Positions 1 to 8,293 of a stretch of 64,000 bases of DNA are shown here, one piece after another; position 1 is the stretch's first letter, and every line of letters starts with the position of its first letter. The notes below the pieces were generated by a model. It did no database searches. It was not told the DNA's origin and saw only the letters and a program-made list of their open reading frames with translations. This DNA is from Pseudoduganella dura. Lineage in GTDB: Bacteria > Pseudomonadota > Gammaproteobacteria > Burkholderiales > Burkholderiaceae_D. The position numbers and the translations under genes were made by a program. Where the stretch lies: assembly GCF_009727155.1 (NCBI RefSeq), contig NZ_WNWM01000002.1:3906001-3970000 (forward strand), given 5' to 3'.

Positions 1-310
1 CACCGTGGACGGCACCCCCACCGTCGATTTCAACGTGATGACGCGCCGTGGCCGCTGCTCGCACCAGGTGGAACGCCGCGTGTTCCGCGACTATTCCGAG
101 CTGGAGCGGCGCAGCGCGCTGACGGTGCTGTTCCTGGCCGAAGGCGACGCGCTCACCGTGCACAGCGAGCGCGAGCGCATGTCGATGGTGCTGTACGACG
201 CCGTGGTGCTCGACCGCGAACACACGTGGATGCTGGAGGCGCCCCGTGCCACCGTCTATATTGTTGATATCATCCCCGATCACGACAAGGATGAGGATAT
301 GGCCGAATGA
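1..310 (+). CDS. hutD: HutD family protein (C-terminal part, cut by window edge)
   Basis: The reading frame enters from the left edge and stops at 310, leaving about 102 residues of a protein that is usually about 190. The visible part has the HutD look: a DFNVMTRRG segment followed by alternating beta-strand-like stretches of a cupin-type fold. HutD proteins accompany histidine-utilisation genes and are thought to tune flux through the pathway; no enzymatic activity is established. Its stop overlaps the start of hutI in an ATGA arrangement (307-310), so the two are translationally coupled. The identification rests mainly on that neighbour plus the short motif; the N-terminus and true start lie outside the window. 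Confidence 0.8.
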   Translation, partial: TVDGTPTVDFNVMTRRGRCSHQVERRVFRDYSELERRSALTVLFLAEGDALTVHSERERMSMVLYDAVVLDREHTWMLEAPRATVYIVDIIPDHDKDEDMAE

Positions 311-1554
311 GTGGATGGGACCTGCTGATCGAGAACGTGCACCTGGCCACGCTGGCCGGCGATGCGGGACATGACGGAAACGAAGGCTATGGAACCATCC
401 GCGACGGCGCGATCGCCGTGCGCGGCGGGCGCATCGCCTGGCTCGGCCCACGCGCCGAAGCGGCGCTGCACGGCAGCGCCCGTGAAGAGCGCGACGGCGG
501 CGGCTGCTGGCTTACGCCGGGGCTGATCGACTGCCACACGCACATCGTCCATGCCGGCAACCGCAGCGACGAATTCGAAGCGCGCCTGAACGGCGCCACC
601 TACGAGGACATCGCCCGTGCCGGCGGCGGCATCATGTCCACCGTGCGCGCCACCCGCGCCGCCAGCGAGGAAGCGTTGCTCGCGCAGAGCCTGCCGCGCA
701 TCCGCAGCCTGCTGGCGGAGGGCGTGACCACGCTGGAGATCAAGTCCGGCTATGGCCTCGACGAGGCCTGCGAAGCGAAGATGCTGCGCGTGGCAAGGCG
801 CGTGGGGCAGGTGCTGCCGGTGCGCGTCGCCACCACGTTCCTGGGCGCGCACGCGCTGCCGCCCGAGTACGCGGAGCGGGCCGACGACTATATCGACGCG
901 GTGTGCGGCATGGTGCCGGCGCTGGCGGCCGAGGGGCTCGTCGATGCCGTCGACGCGTTCTGCGAGCGCATCGGTTTTACGGCGGCGCAAACGGAGCGCG
1001 TGTTCGAAGCGGCGCGCCGCGCGGGCCTGCCTGTCAAGCTGCATGCCGAGCAGCTGTCCGACGGGGGCGGTGCCGAACTGGTGGCCCGCTATCGGGGGCT
1101 GTCCGCCGACCACCTGGAACATGTGAGCGGGGCGGGCATCGCCGCGATGGCGGCAAGCGGCACCGTTGCCGTGCTGCTGCCCGGCGCGTATTACTTCCTG
1201 CGCGATACGACGCCGCCGCCCATCGCGGCCTTGCGCGCGGCCGGCGTGCCGATGGCGGTCGCCACCGACAACAACCCGGGTACTTCGCCGATGACGTCGC
1301 TGCTGCTGGCGCTGAACATGGCCTGCACCTTGTGGCGGCTCACCCCGCAGGAAGCGCTGGCCGGCGCCACCGTCCACGCGGCGCGCGCGCTCGGGCTGCA
1401 CGGCGAGATTGGTTCATTGGCCGTGGGCAAGCGTGCCGATTTCGCGCTGTGGCGGGTCGCCCGGCCGGCGGACCTGTGCTACGCGATCGGCTTCAATCCC
1501 TGCGCCGCGGTCGTCAACGGCGGCGTGTGGCGCGCACCGGCGGTGCCCGCGTGA
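307..1554 (+). CDS. hutI: Imidazolonepropionase HutI
   Basis: A 415-residue metal-dependent amidohydrolase for the third step of histidine degradation: it hydrolyses 4-imidazolone-5-propionate to N-formimino-L-glutamate in the cytosol. Family signatures are present: the metal-binding HTH at residues 77-79 followed by [16 protein letters not shown] in the middle, KLHAEQ near 245, DHLEH near 270 and the catalytic-Asp segment [10 protein letters not shown] near 320. Length matches the family (about 405). The ATG overlaps the hutD stop, and its own stop overlaps the GTG of the next gene, so hutD-hutI-ABC are read as one operon. hutH, hutU and the final hydrolases are presumably upstream, outside the window. 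Confidence 0.97.
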   Translation: MSGWDLLIENVHLATLAGDAGHDGNEGYGTIRDGAIAVRGGRIAWLGPRAEAALHGSAREERDGGGCWLTPGLIDCHTHIVHAGNRSDEFEARLNGATYEDIARAGGGIMSTVRATRAASEEALLAQSLPRIRSLLAEGVTTLEIKSGYGLDEACEAKMLRVARRVGQVLPVRVATTFLGAHALPPEYAERADDYIDAVCGMVPALAAEGLVDAVDAFCERIGFTAAQTERVFEAARRAGLPVKLHAEQLSDGGGAELVARYRGLSADHLEHVSGAGIAAMAASGTVAVLLPGAYYFLRDTTPPPIAALRAAGVPMAVATDNNPGTSPMTSLLLALNMACTLWRLTPQEALAGATVHAARALGLHGEIGSLAVGKRADFALWRVARPADLCYAIGFNPCAAVVNGGVWRAPAVPA

Positions 1555-3071
1555 GGGCGGCCGTTCTTGCGGCGTTCCTGTTGCTGTTCGCATCGCTTGC
1601 CTGGTCCGCGCCGGAAGACCAGGGCACGCTGCGCATCGGCTCGAAGCGCTTTACCGAATCGTACATCCTCGCCGAGGTGGTGGCGCAGACGGCGGCGCCG
1701 CATGTGAAAGTCGAGCACCGGCAAGGGCTGGGCAACACGGCGATCGTGCTGGCGGCGCTGAAGAACGGCGACATCGACCTGTACCCCGAATACGTGGGCA
1801 CGATCGACCAGGAAGTGCTCAAACACGACACGCCGACGAATCTGGCGCAGATCCGCCGCGAGCTGGCGGCGCTGGGCTTCGGCATCGCCGTGCCGCTCGG
1901 CTTCAACAATACCTACGCGCTGGCGGTGCGCGGCGATGCGGGCATCGGCACGCTGTCCGATCTCGGTCGCCACCCGGAGATGCGCTTCGGTCTTTCCCAC
2001 GAGTTCATCGGCCGCACCGACGGCTGGCCGGGGCTGGCGCGCCGCTACGGCCTGCCGCAGCAGCCGCGCGGCCTCGATCACGGCATCGCCTATGAAGCGC
2101 TGGCGGCGCGGCAGGTGGACGTCATCGACATCTATTCGACCGATGCGAAGATCGCCCGCTACGGCCTGACCGTGCTGCGCGACGACCGCGCCTACTTCCC
2201 GCGCTACGACGCGGTGCTGCTGTACCGCCTCGATACCGCGCAGCGCTTTCCGCGGGCATGGCGCGCCATCGGGCAGCTGGAAGGCAAGATCACCGAACGC
2301 GACATGATCGGCATGAACGCCGCCGCGGAACTGGAGTCGCAGCCGTTCGCCGAAGTGGCGCGGCGCTGGCTGGCGCGGCAGGGCGCGGCGGCCTCGTCGC
2401 AACCGGCTGCCGATACCGCGGGGGACCGGGAAAAAACGGCGCGCTCGCTGGCCGGCGTGCTGTTCGGTTCCGATCTCGCACGGCTGACGGGCCAGCATGT
2501 GATGCTCGTGGCGCTGTCCGTGCTGCTGGCGTGCATTGCCGGCGTGCCGCTCGGCGTGCTGGCCGCGTTCCGGCCGGGGCTGCGCCAGCCGGTGCTGGCG
2601 CTGACGGGCATGCTGCAGACGGTGCCGTCGCTGGCGCTGCTGGCGATGCTGATCCCGCTGCTGGGCACGATCGGCACCGTGCCGGCGCTCGTGGCGCTGT
2701 TCGTCTACGCGCTGCTGCCCATCGTGCGCAATACGTGCACGGGCATCCTCGGCATCCCGCCCGGCCTGCGGCAAGCCGCGCTGGCCCTGGGGCTGACGGC
2801 GCGCCAGCGGCTGTGGAGCGTGGACCTGCCGCTGGCCTTGCCGGTGATCCTGGCCGGCGTGAAGACGGCGGCCGTGATGAGCGTGGGCACCGCCACCATC
2901 GCCGCCTTCATCGGCGCCGGCGGCTACGGCGAACGCATCACCACCGGCCTGGCGCTGAACGACAACACGATGCTGCTGGCCGGCGCGCTGCCGGCCGCCG
3001 CGCTGGCGCTGATCACGCAGGGGTTGTTCGAATTGCTGGAGCGGCGGCTGGTTGCCGCGCGGCGCGCGTGA
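1551..3071 (+). CDS. ABC transporter, fused substrate-binding protein and permease (glycine betaine/OpuC-like family)
   Basis: I place the start at the GTG of 1551, which overlaps the hutI stop (GTGA) and opens directly into a signal peptide ([19 protein letters not shown]). Residues from about 24 to 290 are an OpuAC/ProX-type binding domain beginning [18 protein letters not shown]; from about 312 to 500 follows a ProW-type permease with an EAA-like loop ([20 protein letters not shown]) and [10 protein letters not shown]. The total is 506 residues. Such fusions normally carry quaternary amines, but relatives in hut clusters (HutXWV of Sinorhizobium) import histidine, and the coupling to hutI makes histidine or urocanate the better guess here. 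No ATPase gene follows, so it must lie upstream or elsewhere. Confidence 0.85.
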   Translation: MRAAVLAAFLLLFASLAWSAPEDQGTLRIGSKRFTESYILAEVVAQTAAPHVKVEHRQGLGNTAIVLAALKNGDIDLYPEYVGTIDQEVLKHDTPTNLAQIRRELAALGFGIAVPLGFNNTYALAVRGDAGIGTLSDLGRHPEMRFGLSHEFIGRTDGWPGLARRYGLPQQPRGLDHGIAYEALAARQVDVIDIYSTDAKIARYGLTVLRDDRAYFPRYDAVLLYRLDTAQRFPRAWRAIGQLEGKITERDMIGMNAAAELESQPFAEVARRWLARQGAAASSQPAADTAGDREKTARSLAGVLFGSDLARLTGQHVMLVALSVLLACIAGVPLGVLAAFRPGLRQPVLALTGMLQTVPSLALLAMLIPLLGTIGTVPALVALFVYALLPIVRNTCTGILGIPPGLRQAALALGLTARQRLWSVDLPLALPVILAGVKTAAVMSVGTATIAAFIGAGGYGERITTGLALNDNTMLLAGALPAAALALITQGLFELLERRLVAARRA

Positions 3072-3178
3072 GGGACGGCCGCCGGCTGGTAAGCATTTGT
3101 AAAAGCAGGGCAGCGGCGGGGGTGTGCGCACTATATTGAATCCGTTGATTCTCCCCTCCCAATTGACACTGGGTTCCC

Positions 3179-3209
3179 GCCACGCCGCCAATGCCGCGTG
3201 GCTTTTTTT
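3179..3209 (+). terminator. Rho-independent terminator downstream of the hut/ABC operon
   Basis: Arms GCCACGC (3179-3185) and GCGTGGC (3196-3202) enclose a 10-nt loop and are followed by seven T (3203-3209). It lies 108 nt after the stop of the fused ABC gene. The preceding leader (3120-3178) contains a CTATATTGAAT stretch that could drive a short RNA ending here, but that is only a possibility. Confidence 0.7.
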
Positions 3210-3255
3210 CGCGCTCGCTGGCCGTGTCACGCTCCGAGACAGGCTTGATAAATCT

Positions 3256-3294
3256 CAGTAAATCTCCTGGGGCCTGGCCCCAGGACATTTACTG
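3256..3294. repeat. Nested palindrome with GGGGCC core (dispersed extragenic repeat type)
   Basis: An outer inverted repeat CAGTAAAT (3256-3263) / ATTTACTG (3287-3294) encloses a perfect 9+1+9 palindrome (CCTGGGGCC, T, GGCCCCAGG; 3266-3284). It sits between the convergent ABC gene and GNAT gene. It resembles the GGGGTCAGACCC palindromes at 45033 and 53196 in having a C/G-rich core between matching flanks. No poly-T run follows, so it looks more like an extragenic palindrome than a plain terminator. Confidence 0.6.
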
Positions 3295-3326
3295 ACGCAG
3301 CGCAAACGTGCGACAGCTCGGAAAAC

Positions 3327-3815
3327 TCAGCCGTTGGAGGCCAGCGCGGTGAGCGCGTCGCCGGTTACGCGGCAGATGCGCCAGTCGGGCAGCACGGCGG
3401 CGCCCATCTTTTCGTAGAAGGCGATCGCATTGGCGTTCCAGTCCAGCACCGACCACTCGAAGCGGCCGCACTGGCGCTCCACGGCCAGCGCGGCCAGGGC
3501 GTACAGCATGCGCTTGCCATGGCCCGAGCCGCGGCGGTCCTGCTTCACGTACAGGTCTTCCAGGTACAGGCCCTTGCGGCCGAGGAAGGTGGAGAAGTTA
3601 TGGAAGAACAGCGCGAACGTCACCACCTCGCCATCCGGCTCCGCGCCGACGATCGCCTCGCACGGCGGCCGCGCGCCGAACAGGGCGTCGTGCAGCATCG
3701 CTTCGTCGGCGATGACCATGTGTTCCAGTTTTTCGAAGACGGCCAGTTCGCGGATCATCGCGAGGATCGGGGCGACGTCGTCGGGGCGGGCGGGGCGGAT
3801 GTGCAGCTGGCTCAT
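3327..3815 (-). CDS. GNAT family N-acetyltransferase (diamine/polyamine acetyltransferase-like)
   Basis: A 162-residue cytosolic acetyl-CoA-dependent acetyltransferase. The acetyl-CoA pyrophosphate loop is RRGSGHG at residues 94-100, preceded by LYLEDLYV and followed by FEWSVLDWN (119-127) and AIAFYEKMGA; this combination resembles spermidine/spermine and thialysine acetyltransferases, so an amine substrate is plausible but not proven. The start at 3815 overlaps the stop of the EamA exporter gene (ATGA, 3812-3815), so the two are co-translated. Pairing an exporter with an acetyltransferase suggests handling of a small amine or amino-acid-like compound, which is an inference. Confidence 0.88.
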   Translation of the reverse strand: MSQLHIRPARPDDVAPILAMIRELAVFEKLEHMVIADEAMLHDALFGARPPCEAIVGAEPDGEVVTFALFFHNFSTFLGRKGLYLEDLYVKQDRRGSGHGKRMLYALAALAVERQCGRFEWSVLDWNANAIAFYEKMGAAVLPDWRICRVTGDALTALASNG

Positions 3816-4762
3816 GAGGCTTTCTTCAACGGTTCGAATTCGAATTCGGGTTCGGCGGCGACGGCACGCGTCGGCGCCGGCGCCTTCAATGCCCACGCCA
3901 CGCTGGCGAGGCACAGCAGCATGCCCAGGCATTCGATCATGCCGGGGCGGAAATTTTCCAGGCGCATCGACAGCAGCACCGAGATCACGGGCGTGACCAC
4001 GCCGATATACACGGCCTTGCCGGAGCCGATCCGGTCGATGAGCGTGAAGTAGCAGGCAAACGCGATCACCGAACCGAACAGCGAAAGATACAGCAGCCCG
4101 CCCCAGTAGCGCGCCGAAACCGGCAACACGAACGACTGGCCGGTCGCGGCGATCCACAGCACCACCAGCAGCGTGCCCCACAGCATGCCCCACGCCATCG
4201 TCAGCAGCACGTTGGATTCCTGCTCGCGCACCTTCACCACGAGCACGTTGCCGACGGAACTGGCCACCGTCGCGACCAGCGCCAGGACCAGGCCCAGCAG
4301 GAAGCGGCCGTCGCCGCCGGCGAGGATCTCGCGCACGGCGCCGCCGATCGATTGCGAGAACAGCAGGATGACCCCCACCACGGAAACCGTTCCCGCCACC
4401 CAGGTGCGCAACGTCAGCGGCGTGCCGAGGACCATGCGGTTCAGGATCGGGTTCCAGAACACCATCAGCGCGAACAGCACGGCCACCAGCGCCGATACGA
4501 GGTATTGCTCGGAAGTGTAGGTGCAGATGTAGCTGAGACCGAACGTGGCGCAGCCTTGCACGATCGTCCAGCGCTGCGCGCGCCAGGGCAGGCGCAGGCT
4601 GTCGCCGCGCAGCTTGCACCAAGCGAACAGCACGGCGGACGCCAGTGCGAAACGGTACACGACGGACACGGCGGGCGGCACGTCGCCCAGCTGCAAGGTG
4701 ATGGCCCAGAACGTGGAGCCCCAGATCAGGCAGGCGATGGCGAAGAGAACGGGAGAGGACAT
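3812..4762 (-). CDS. EamA/DMT family transporter
   Basis: A 316-residue inner-membrane protein with about ten hydrophobic segments, typical of the two-repeat EamA (drug/metabolite transporter) family; the N-terminal IWGSTFWAI and the later glycine-rich helices fit. I chose the ATG at 4762 (MSSPVLFAIACLIWGS), because the frame upstream of it (to 4954) is not membrane-like and lacks family similarity. The C-terminus is charged with alternating E and F (EFEFEP), encoded by a small TTCGAA/TTCGGG repeat. Family members export amino acids or other metabolites; the substrate here is unknown. Its stop overlaps the downstream acetyltransferase start. Confidence 0.88.
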   Translation of the reverse strand: MSSPVLFAIACLIWGSTFWAITLQLGDVPPAVSVVYRFALASAVLFAWCKLRGDSLRLPWRAQRWTIVQGCATFGLSYICTYTSEQYLVSALVAVLFALMVFWNPILNRMVLGTPLTLRTWVAGTVSVVGVILLFSQSIGGAVREILAGGDGRFLLGLVLALVATVASSVGNVLVVKVREQESNVLLTMAWGMLWGTLLVVLWIAATGQSFVLPVSARYWGGLLYLSLFGSVIAFACYFTLIDRIGSGKAVYIGVVTPVISVLLSMRLENFRPGMIECLGMLLCLASVAWALKAPAPTRAVAAEPEFEFEPLKKAS

Positions 4763-4952
4763 CGGGCAAGTATACGGCGTATCGCAACGCTTGCCCTGGA
4801 GCATCAAAAAAAAGACCGATATCGTGGGGTGTTGCGAGGTGTTGTTACCACACCCATGCCACTTGACTCGCCTCAACAGATAGAGAAGCGACAAGGAAGG
4901 TGCAAAAAACGCATTTACGATTGAAAAAATCCGTCTTGCCAAGGATCGTGTC

Positions 4953-5087
4953 ATGAACTGGACGCTGCAATGGAAAGTCGTCTCGCTGCTCGGCTACATT
5001 GCCGCGCTGACAGCGTTCCTCGTGATGTGCGGCGATGGCGTGCTGCCGTTGCACACGGTCATCCTCCGGCTGCCATCGCCGCTTTGA
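4953..5087 (+). CDS. Possible small membrane protein (44 aa)
   Basis: A short frame, ATG at 4953 to TGA at 5085-5087, with an AAGGA ribosome-binding-like sequence about 8 nt upstream (4941-4945). The product would be 44 residues beginning MNWTLQWKVVSLLGYIAAL, with one clear hydrophobic helix (about residues 9-26) and a short polar tail. I recognise no family. It occupies an otherwise empty divergent gap between the EamA gene and the glycosylase. Against it: very short, no visible homologue, and the tail looks like ordinary intergenic sequence. Confidence 0.35.
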   Translation: MNWTLQWKVVSLLGYIAALTAFLVMCGDGVLPLHTVILRLPSPL

Positions 5088-5130
5088 CCGGCAGGCGGCA
5101 TTGCCGGCAGCCGGCGTTACAATGCGCCGC

Positions 5131-5637
5131 ATGGCATCTCCACCGCTCCTGACCGGCCTGGCGCCGGTCATCGATCCCGACATCCGCATCCTGATCCTCG
5201 GCAGCTTCCCCGGCGCCGCGTCGCTGGCGGCGCAGCAGTATTACGCGCATCCGCGCAACCACTTCTGGCGGCTCGTCTCCGCCCTGGCCGGCGAGGACCT
5301 GGCGTCATTGCCCTACAGTGAAAGGTTGCCGCGGCTGCTGGCGCACCGCATCGGCCTGTGGGATGTGCTGGGTGCCTGCGAGCGGGAAGGGAGCCTCGAT
5401 TCCGCGATCCGCTCGCCGGCGGCGAACGATTTCGACCGGCTGCATCACCTGTGTCCGCGACTGGAAACGGTGGGGTTCAACGGGCAGGCTTCCGGCAAGT
5501 TCGCGCCACAGTTCGCGGCGCAGGGCTATCGCACCGTCGTGCTGCCATCCTCATCGCCGGCACATGCGAGCGTGACATTCGACCAGAAACTGGCGGCATG
5601 GAAGAAGCTGATCAGCTGGCAGGATGAACCTGCCTAG
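5131..5637 (+). CDS. DNA-deoxyinosine glycosylase (UDG superfamily, family 6)
   Basis: A 168-residue cytosolic DNA repair enzyme of the hypoxanthine-DNA glycosylase group, which removes deaminated adenine from DNA. The defining motif is GSFPG (residues 24-28) followed by SLAAQQYYAHPRNHFW (31-46), characteristic of this branch of the uracil-DNA glycosylase fold; a downstream motif LPSSSPAHA corresponds to the second active-site loop. An upstream in-frame ATG at 5122 is possible, but it overlaps a good -10-like TACAAT (5118-5123), so I prefer the ATG at 5131 (MASPPLL). Convergent with, and overlapping by 26 nt, the next gene. Confidence 0.85.
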   Translation: MASPPLLTGLAPVIDPDIRILILGSFPGAASLAAQQYYAHPRNHFWRLVSALAGEDLASLPYSERLPRLLAHRIGLWDVLGACEREGSLDSAIRSPAANDFDRLHHLCPRLETVGFNGQASGKFAPQFAAQGYRTVVLPSSSPAHASVTFDQKLAAWKKLISWQDEPA

Positions 5638-5869
5638 AGCGCAAGCCGTCCACCATGGTCAATGCAACGCGCTCGGCCTCGGCCTCGGCGGCATGCTGGT
5701 CCAGGAAGATGCTGTCCGCCGAAACGCGTCGTTTCGGATGAACGACTGTCATATGCATCGGGTTGGCGGAGGGTGCGAATATCGCCACGTATGCTCCCCA
5801 TTGCTCCGTACCCTCCAGCGCTTCGCCCGTGAACTCGATTTCGTAGGTATCCATGTTTTTGGTGGGCAC
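5612..5869 (-). CDS. Conserved-looking small hypothetical protein
   Basis: An 85-residue protein read from a GTG at 5869, supported by GGAGAA about 8 nt upstream on the minus strand; an internal ATG (MDTYEIEF) at 5854 is the alternative. The sequence starts with a beta-rich stretch (YEIEFTGEALEG, WGAYVAIF), then a second strand-like part and a helix rich in alanine and glutamate. I do not recognise the family and see no signal peptide or membrane segment. Its 3' end overlaps the convergent glycosylase gene by 26 nt. The amino-acid composition looks protein-like, which is the main reason for calling it. Confidence 0.55.
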   Translation of the reverse strand: MPTKNMDTYEIEFTGEALEGTEQWGAYVAIFAPSANPMHMTVVHPKRRVSADSIFLDQHAAEAEAERVALTMVDGLRSRQVHPAS

Positions 5870-5923
5870 GGTATTCTCCGGATAAAAAGGCGGGCGGCGC
5901 CATACAGGTTATAGCCTGGACCA

Positions 5924-6463
5924 TCAGCGCCGCGCAAGATAAGCCACAAACGCCTCCGCAAACCGTCCGGCCAGTTTCTCATCCGAAGCGGCCAGCGCGA
6001 TATGCCATAGCGAATACGGTTCCAGCGCGATCGCCTCGATCGACGTCAGCGCCTGCAGCAATGCAAAGCGCAGCGCCGCCTGCGGGTCCGCATGGCCGAT
6101 CTGCCCGCGATGCACGAGCAACGGTTCGACCAGCAACGCCAGGTTGGCGGCCACGACCGCACGCGCTTCGGCAACGAATTCGGCATCCTAGTCCGAATCG
6201 AGGTAACGCGACAGGGCCCTCATCAGGCGCGGATGCTGCCGGTACTGCCGGAACAGCAGCCGCATCAGGCGCAGCGCCGTGTCCGGCAGCGTTTCGCCGG
6301 CCGCAACCACGAATATCTCGCTCCGGCTGCGCCGAAGCATCGACAGCAGCGCCGCCTGAATCAACGCATCCTTGCTGACGAAGCGGCGGTAGACACTGGC
6401 CGGGGCGACACCGGCCAGCTCGGCGAGCCGCCGGCCGGGGCTGCGGAAAGCACTACAAATTTC
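5924..6463 (-). pseudogene. Decayed TetR family regulator (5'-truncated, internal amber stop)
   Basis: Reading the minus strand from about 6460, the frame gives RRLAELAGVAPASVYRRF then VSKDAL, the recognition-helix half of a TetR DNA-binding domain, followed by a plausible ligand-binding domain ending LARR at 5927. Two lesions are visible: an in-frame TAG (plus-strand CTA at 6188-6190) splits the ligand domain after SRYLDSD, and the first helix of the DNA-binding domain (the usual ILDAA..LF segment) is missing because an in-frame TGA lies at 6464-6466 directly before the homology begins. The loss of the 5' end coincides with the start of a low-GC patch, suggesting a rearrangement there. The downstream half could still be translated from a GTG at 6154, but without a DNA-binding domain. 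Confidence 0.75.
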
Positions 6464-6769
6464 TCAGCATAATTTTGTGCGCCGCACAAAGAGTTCTGTG
6501 CTATACTTCGTTTCTCGGTGGGTTCATTCACATCGAGTGAGGCAGGCGACGCGAACAGGCAAGTGTAATGCTGTGACGCGGCTGGGTAAGGTACTGCGAG
6601 CCATTGGGCTTGAAGCTGCTGAACCGCCTGCTGGGTTGTCGTTCCACACTTTGTCGGATTTACACGCCGGCCGCACCAGGCAGATTGTCCTGGGCGCCCC
6701 GGAGTTTCGCACCACGCAGATAGCATGGGCTGAAACAGCGATACAAGCATTGGCAGCACATTGAAACGA
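6464..6769. other. Low-GC patch of unclear content (possible 95-aa frame or RNA gene)
   Basis: About 300 nt with clearly lower GC than the surroundings. It begins with a perfect 8+1+8 palindrome, has a TATACT -10-like hexamer at 6502-6507, and ends with a strong terminator. A plus-strand frame from the GTG at 6477 to 6764 (95 aa) fills it, but its codon use is unlike the neighbours, its GTG lies inside the palindrome, and I recognise no family; it stops 5 nt before the terminator stem. It may equally be a structured RNA or the remnant of inserted DNA that truncated tetR. Confidence 0.35.
6474..6490. promoter_or_regulatory. Perfect operator-like palindrome
   Basis: TTTGTGCG (6474-6481), one spacer base, CGCACAAA (6483-6490): a perfect 17-bp dyad. 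It lies 12 bp upstream of a TATACT hexamer (6502-6507), the position expected of a repressor site. It also sits just outside the broken 5' end of the tetR remnant, so it may be the former TetR operator. Confidence 0.45.
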
Positions 6770-6795
6770 AGCCCGCAGCAAGCGGGCTTTTTTTT
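6770..6795 (+). terminator. Rho-independent terminator before infA
   Basis: AGCCCGC (6770-6776), loop AGCAA, GCGGGCT (6782-6788), followed by a run of eight T to 6795. It closes the low-GC patch and insulates infA from upstream transcription, implying that something upstream on the plus strand is transcribed. Confidence 0.85.
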
Positions 6796-6806
6796 CTCCA
6801 CTTCGC

Positions 6807-6824
6807 CCACATATGTGGTATACG
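6807..6824 (+). promoter_or_regulatory. Palindrome and putative -10 upstream of infA
   Basis: A perfect 12-bp dyad CCACATATGTGG (6807-6818) runs directly into TATACG (6819-6824), which may be the -10 element of the infA promoter. The gap to the infA start (6907) leaves a leader of roughly 75 nt. No convincing -35 is visible, so this is tentative. Confidence 0.35.
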
Positions 6825-6906
6825 CTTCTGCGGAGTGTGCTCTTCCTGTAGTTCACCAGTTACCGCAGCATCCGTCCGCGTTCTGCGGGCACAATCGAAA
6901 GGAAAT

Positions 6907-7167
6907 ATGGCTAAAGAAGAACTGATCGAAATGAATGGTCTCGTCACGGAAATTCTGCCGGAAATGCGCTTCCGTGTCGATCTCGACAACGGTCACAAGC
7001 TGATCGCTTACACCTCCGGCAAAATGAAGAAAAACCATATCCGCATCATCGCAGGTGACCGCGTGACGCTGGAAATGTCGCCTTACGACCTGAACAAAGG
7101 TCGCATCACGTTCCGTCATATCGAAAAGCGTGGCCCAGCGCCTACGCACCACCAGCGTCGTCGTTGA
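6907..7167 (+). CDS. infA: Translation initiation factor IF-1
   Basis: Starts [20 protein letters not shown] and carries the full S1/OB fold of IF-1 ([31 protein letters not shown]). IF-1 binds the 30S A site and cooperates with IF-2 and IF-3 in initiation. The protein is 86 residues against the usual 72; the extra 14 are a basic tail ([12 protein letters not shown]), as in the second IF-1 of some betaproteobacteria. It stands alone, away from any ribosomal-protein operon, with an AAAGGAAAT ribosome-binding site directly before the ATG, so it is probably a second copy under separate control. Its 3' end overlaps the convergent luxR-type gene by 26 nt. Confidence 0.95.
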   Translation: MAKEELIEMNGLVTEILPEMRFRVDLDNGHKLIAYTSGKMKKNHIRIIAGDRVTLEMSPYDLNKGRITFRHIEKRGPAPTHHQRRR

Positions 7168-8227
7168 TCGACGTTGCACTATTGAGCGCGCCAATCAGCG
7201 CCACCTTGTTGGTCACTTCCAGGCGCGCGTAGGCAGTTTTCAGGTAAGTCCGCACCGTTGCCGGCGACAGCGCCAGCACTCGCGCGACTTCCTTGTACGA
7301 CAGTCCTTGCGCAAACAGCAGCGCAGTACTGAGCTCGCGCGGCGTCAGCGCCAGGGCATTGACTGACAGCGAGACAGCAACCAGCTCGCCAACCGGTTCC
7401 AGCGATAATCTCGCGCCGGCAAACCGGATACAACGCGGCGCATCATGCAGCGCCGCGATCAACGCGGGCGGCAACGTCGTTCCGCGCCAAATACCCTCAT
7501 GGCCATCCGATGGCCCGTGTGATCGTCCGCCTGGTGGGCCACGCAGTGGCCCCCGCGGTCGCTCGCCCAGTTGCTTGTTGAACAGCGCGGCAATCCGCCG
7601 GCCGAGATAGCACAGGCGGCCCTCCCGGTCGCATAGCGCCATCGCGTCGAGCGGCCCGGGCATGCGCAGGTCCGCCAGCCGGTGCCGCCACGCCTGCACC
7701 AGGTGCCGGGTGAACTCGGCAAACAGCGCCCCCTCCGTATCGCCGAAGCCGTCGTGCGGGTCATGGCGGTACAGCGCGATGAAAAATTGCAGCCCGCTGC
7801 CGGGCAGCGCCACCGTGATTGCCATGATCGCGTGCAGGCGGTGCCGGTCGATGAAGTCGGCGATGGCGCCGGGCGGGCCCCGGTAGCCGCCGCTGGCGCG
7901 AAACACCGTACCGGGTTGTGCCATCGAGCCCTGCGCAAAGGTATCCTGCGCGGCGATCAGGCGGTTCCATTCGTCCGCGAATTCGGCATCCAGCCCGATA
8001 CTGCCGTGCAGAAGGTTGCGCGGCCGATCGGCCGCCACCTCGCCCCACCATCCCGCATCGAACGGCACGAGCCGGCGCCATGCCAGCAATGCGTCGCGCA
8101 CCAGCATGTCCGTGCGGGCATGCCGTGCCAGCGTGCCAAGCTCCAGCAGGCAGGCGCTGAAGTCCGCATGCAGCGCCAGCGGCAGGGTGCCGCCGGGGCG
8201 GATGCCCGTGGTCCAGTCCTGTTTCAT
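7142..8227 (-). CDS. LuxR family transcriptional regulator
   Basis: A 361-residue regulator whose C-terminus (about 294-348) is a GerE/LuxR helix-turn-helix: [22 protein letters not shown], then [17 protein letters not shown]. Residues 1-280 show no receiver-domain Asp pocket; the region resembles an unassigned ligand-sensing or GAF/PAS-like module with many tryptophans and histidines. A proline/glycine-rich stretch ([14 protein letters not shown]) lies near 225-240 and probably forms a linker. It is divergent from the secreted lipase gene, with an inverted repeat in the 110-nt gap, so control of that lipase is a reasonable inference. The start at 8227 is the only ATG close to the promoter region. 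Confidence 0.85.
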   Translation of the reverse strand: MKQDWTTGIRPGGTLPLALHADFSACLLELGTLARHARTDMLVRDALLAWRRLVPFDAGWWGEVAADRPRNLLHGSIGLDAEFADEWNRLIAAQDTFAQGSMAQPGTVFRASGGYRGPPGAIADFIDRHRLHAIMAITVALPGSGLQFFIALYRHDPHDGFGDTEGALFAEFTRHLVQAWRHRLADLRMPGPLDAMALCDREGRLCYLGRRIAALFNKQLGERPRGPLRGPPGGRSHGPSDGHEGIWRGTTLPPALIAALHDAPRCIRFAGARLSLEPVGELVAVSLSVNALALTPRELSTALLFAQGLSYKEVARVLALSPATVRTYLKTAYARLEVTNKVALIGALNSATSINDDAGGA

Positions 8228-8293
8228 ATTGTTCCATTCCCCTCCGCATTTGCGGAGGTCCGTGGCCGCAAGGTGCGCCGTATGATGGTCTTG

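Noticed and set aside
4545..4883. A plus-strand frame opposite the EamA transporter.
   Set aside because: Overlaps the membrane protein gene in antisense with no independent support.
6477..6764. Plus-strand 95-codon frame as a confirmed gene.
   Set aside because: GTG start inside a palindrome, unusual codon use and no recognisable family. Kept only as part of the unclear low-GC patch.
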